The translations under genes were made by a program, and so were the position numbers. This document shows, piece after piece, positions 4,177 through 5,847 of a stretch of 5,847 nt of DNA (positions are counted from its first letter, which is position 1; each line of letters begins with the position of its first letter). Source of the DNA: Thermococci archaeon (GTDB lineage: Archaea > Methanobacteriota_B > Thermococci > Methanofastidiosales > B48-G16); NCBI GenBank assembly GCA_003660605.1, contig QMUN01000060.1, forward strand, positions 1-5,847, written 5' to 3'. The notes under the pieces are model-generated. The model was not told the origin of the DNA. It did not search any database and was given only the letters and a program-made list of their open reading frames with translations.

Positions 4177-5847
4177 ATGTGCGGAATAATAGGGATTGTG
4201 TCTCAAGAGTACATATCCTCAAAGGAGATAATAAAAGCGTTAAAAAGATTGGAGTATAGGGGATATGACTCTGTCGGGTATGCTTTAAACGATGGTACAA
4301 TAGAAAAGGATACTGGCCAGATATCACTCTTTTTAGAAAAAATGAAAGACAAAAAATTCAAAACAGGGATTGCACACACTAGATGGGCTACACATGGGGG
4401 GGTGAGTAAAGAAAATGCGCATCCTCATTCAGATTGCTCTAACAATATCATGATAGTCCATAACGGCATCATAGAAAATTATCTTGATATAAAAGATGAA
4501 CTCCTAAAAAAAGGACATGTATTCAGATCGGAGACAGATTCTGAGGTTATTGCTCATTACTTTGAGGAGAAATTAAAGAATACTGATATAAAAAAGGCTA
4601 TTTCAGATTTCATGAAAGAAACAAGAGGAACATTTGCTGTTTTAATGATTAAAAAGGGGGAGAATAAAATCTATGTATTTAAAAGAGACTCTCCTTTAGT
4701 TCTGGGGATAGGTGAAAAAGAGTTTTACCTATCCTCCGATATCTACGGATTTTCCGATAAAACAGATAAAGCCATATTTTTCAATGATAACGAGTTTGCA
4801 ATTGTAGGAGAAGATTATACGTTTTACGATATAGATGGGAATATAATAGAAAAAGAAGTTAAAGAGTTTGAATGGGGATTTTTTGAAGAGAAAAAAGAAG
4901 AATATGAGCATTACATGATAAAGGAGATAAAAGAAGAAGGAAAAGCTGTCAGAAGGATAATTAATTCACTGAATAACGAACAGCACAAAAAAATTATAAA
5001 ATTGAATGAGATGATCAAAAATGCAAAGAAGGTCTGCTTTGTAGCTTCAGGAACAAGTTATTTTGCAAGTCTTCTCGGAGTTTATTTTTTAAACAGGGTA
5101 AATATAGAATCCCAGGCAATTATAGCTTCAGAGTTCAAACATTTTATCAAAATTGATGAAAAAACACTTGTGATAGCTATCTCGCAATCTGGAGAAACTA
5201 TGGATGTTCTAAAAGCACTGAAATTTGCGAAAGAGAAAAAAGCAAAGATAGCATCCATAGTTAATGTTCCTTACTCAAGTGTTCAGAGGATCTCCGATCT
5301 CTCTTTAGAAATATTGGCGGGGCAGGAAATATGCGTTGCTGCCACAAAAACCTTCATAAATCAAGTTTCTCTCCTTCTCTACTTGGCAAACCTTAATGGT
5401 CTGAACGTAAATCTTGATACACTCCATGCAAGGATACAGGAGACAATAGATAACAATGAAAATAAAGTGGAAGCTCTTGCAAAAACTCTGTGCAAAAAGA
5501 GAGATATTTACGTCCTCGGCAGAGGATTTACGTACCCAATAGCGAGAGAGATCGCTTTAAAACTCAAGGAGATATCGTACATACATGGAGAAGGGATGAT
5601 GGGTGGAGAACTGAAGCATGGAACGCTTGCGTTAATAGAAAAAGGTACGCCAGTGATCTCGCTGATATCATACAACGATCATGAGATGATCTCAAACACG
5701 AAAGAAGTTGAAGCGAGAGGAGCGAGAGTGATAACAATCTCCAATAAGAAAGAGACAGAACCTGATTTCTATCTAAGAACATCGAAAGATGAAAAGTTCG
5801 CCATCACTGCCACCATAATAGGACAGTTACTCGCATATTATATAGCC
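4177..5847 (+). CDS. glmS: Glutamine--fructose-6-phosphate aminotransferase (isomerizing), 3' truncated by window edge
   Basis: The frame is open from the ATG to the window end, giving 557 codons; the family is usually about 600 residues, so only some 35-50 are missing, including the C-terminal loop. It converts fructose-6-phosphate and glutamine to glucosamine-6-phosphate and glutamate in the cytoplasm, the first step towards UDP-GlcNAc. The N-terminal Ntn-type glutaminase domain begins MCGIIG, with Cys2 becoming the N-terminal nucleophile, and shows RWATHG (69-74, the glutamine-binding Arg and channel-gating Trp), HNGII (95-99) and the TD pair (120-121). Two SIS sugar-isomerase domains follow: SGTSYFAS (291-298), SQSGET (336-341) and ATKTF (389-393) in the first; LGRG (447-450), LKLKEISYIHGEG and GELKHGTLALI (477-487, with the ring-opening His481) in the second. 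The linker reads KEIKEEG where the common form is KEIxEQP. The start is fixed by the required MCG. Confidence 0.95.
   Translation, partial: MCGIIGIVSQEYISSKEIIKALKRLEYRGYDSVGYALNDGTIEKDTGQISLFLEKMKDKKFKTGIAHTRWATHGGVSKENAHPHSDCSNNIMIVHNGIIENYLDIKDELLKKGHVFRSETDSEVIAHYFEEKLKNTDIKKAISDFMKETRGTFAVLMIKKGENKIYVFKRDSPLVLGIGEKEFYLSSDIYGFSDKTDKAIFFNDNEFAIVGEDYTFYDIDGNIIEKEVKEFEWGFFEEKKEEYEHYMIKEIKEEGKAVRRIINSLNNEQHKKIIKLNEMIKNAKKVCFVASGTSYFASLLGVYFLNRVNIESQAIIASEFKHFIKIDEKTLVIAISQSGETMDVLKALKFAKEKKAKIASIVNVPYSSVQRISDLSLEILAGQEICVAATKTFINQVSLLLYLANLNGLNVNLDTLHARIQETIDNNENKVEALAKTLCKKRDIYVLGRGFTYPIAREIALKLKEISYIHGEGMMGGELKHGTLALIEKGTPVISLISYNDHEMISNTKEVEARGARVITISNKKETEPDFYLRTSKDEKFAITATIIGQLLAYYIA

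Noticed and set aside
4396..4402. Run of seven Gs in glmS as a frameshift or slippage site
   Set aside because: The reading frame passes through it cleanly, giving THGGVS in the conserved glutaminase motif, so no frameshift is needed.
4729..5782. ORFs inside glmS (minus 4729-4911, plus 5490-5684, minus 5564-5782)
   Set aside because: The GlmS frame is continuous from its MCG start through both SIS domains, so these are chance open frames in other phases.

Overview
The window looks archaeal, most likely euryarchaeal, AT-rich and with AGA/AGG and ATA codons in heavy use. Four things point this way: a DUF371 protein (an archaeal family), an archaeal-type SepF, a GlcNAc-1-phosphate transferase of the ALG7/DPAGT1 type, and TATA-box promoters placed about 25 bp before start codons, as expected for leaderless archaeal transcripts. 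I cannot name a genus. No mobile element, CRISPR array, tRNA or rRNA is visible.

Layout. Bases 1-955 (+) hold the 3' end of an ABC-2 type transporter permease followed after 1 bp by a DUF371 protein. This block meets, tail to tail with a 7-bp gap, a minus-strand pair covering 963-2631. The first gene of that pair encodes an exported, C-terminally anchored protein with Ig-like and TPR-like regions. The second is sepF, whose Shine-Dalgarno sequence is made from the last codons of the first. An 86-bp divergent promoter region (2632-2717) separates this pair from a plus-strand pair: a 143-aa protein of nucleoside 2-deoxyribosyltransferase-like appearance, then an ALG7-like integral membrane transferase. 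After a 127-bp spacer with a T-rich terminator candidate and a strong TATA box, glmS starts and runs off the right edge.

How the genes may work together. GlmS makes glucosamine-6-phosphate, the entry to UDP-GlcNAc. The ALG7-like enzyme would use UDP-GlcNAc (or a related UDP-sugar) to start a dolichol-linked glycan for N-glycosylation or another envelope glycan. The exported protein lies outside the membrane and has N-X-S sequons, so it could receive such glycans. SepF anchors FtsZ to the inner face of the membrane. The right two thirds of the window therefore read as a cell-envelope and division neighbourhood. The most interesting lead is the tight coupling of sepF to the anchored surface protein, which could be an unrecognised extracytoplasmic division partner. 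This is inference from gene order only; nothing in the window proves a new system.
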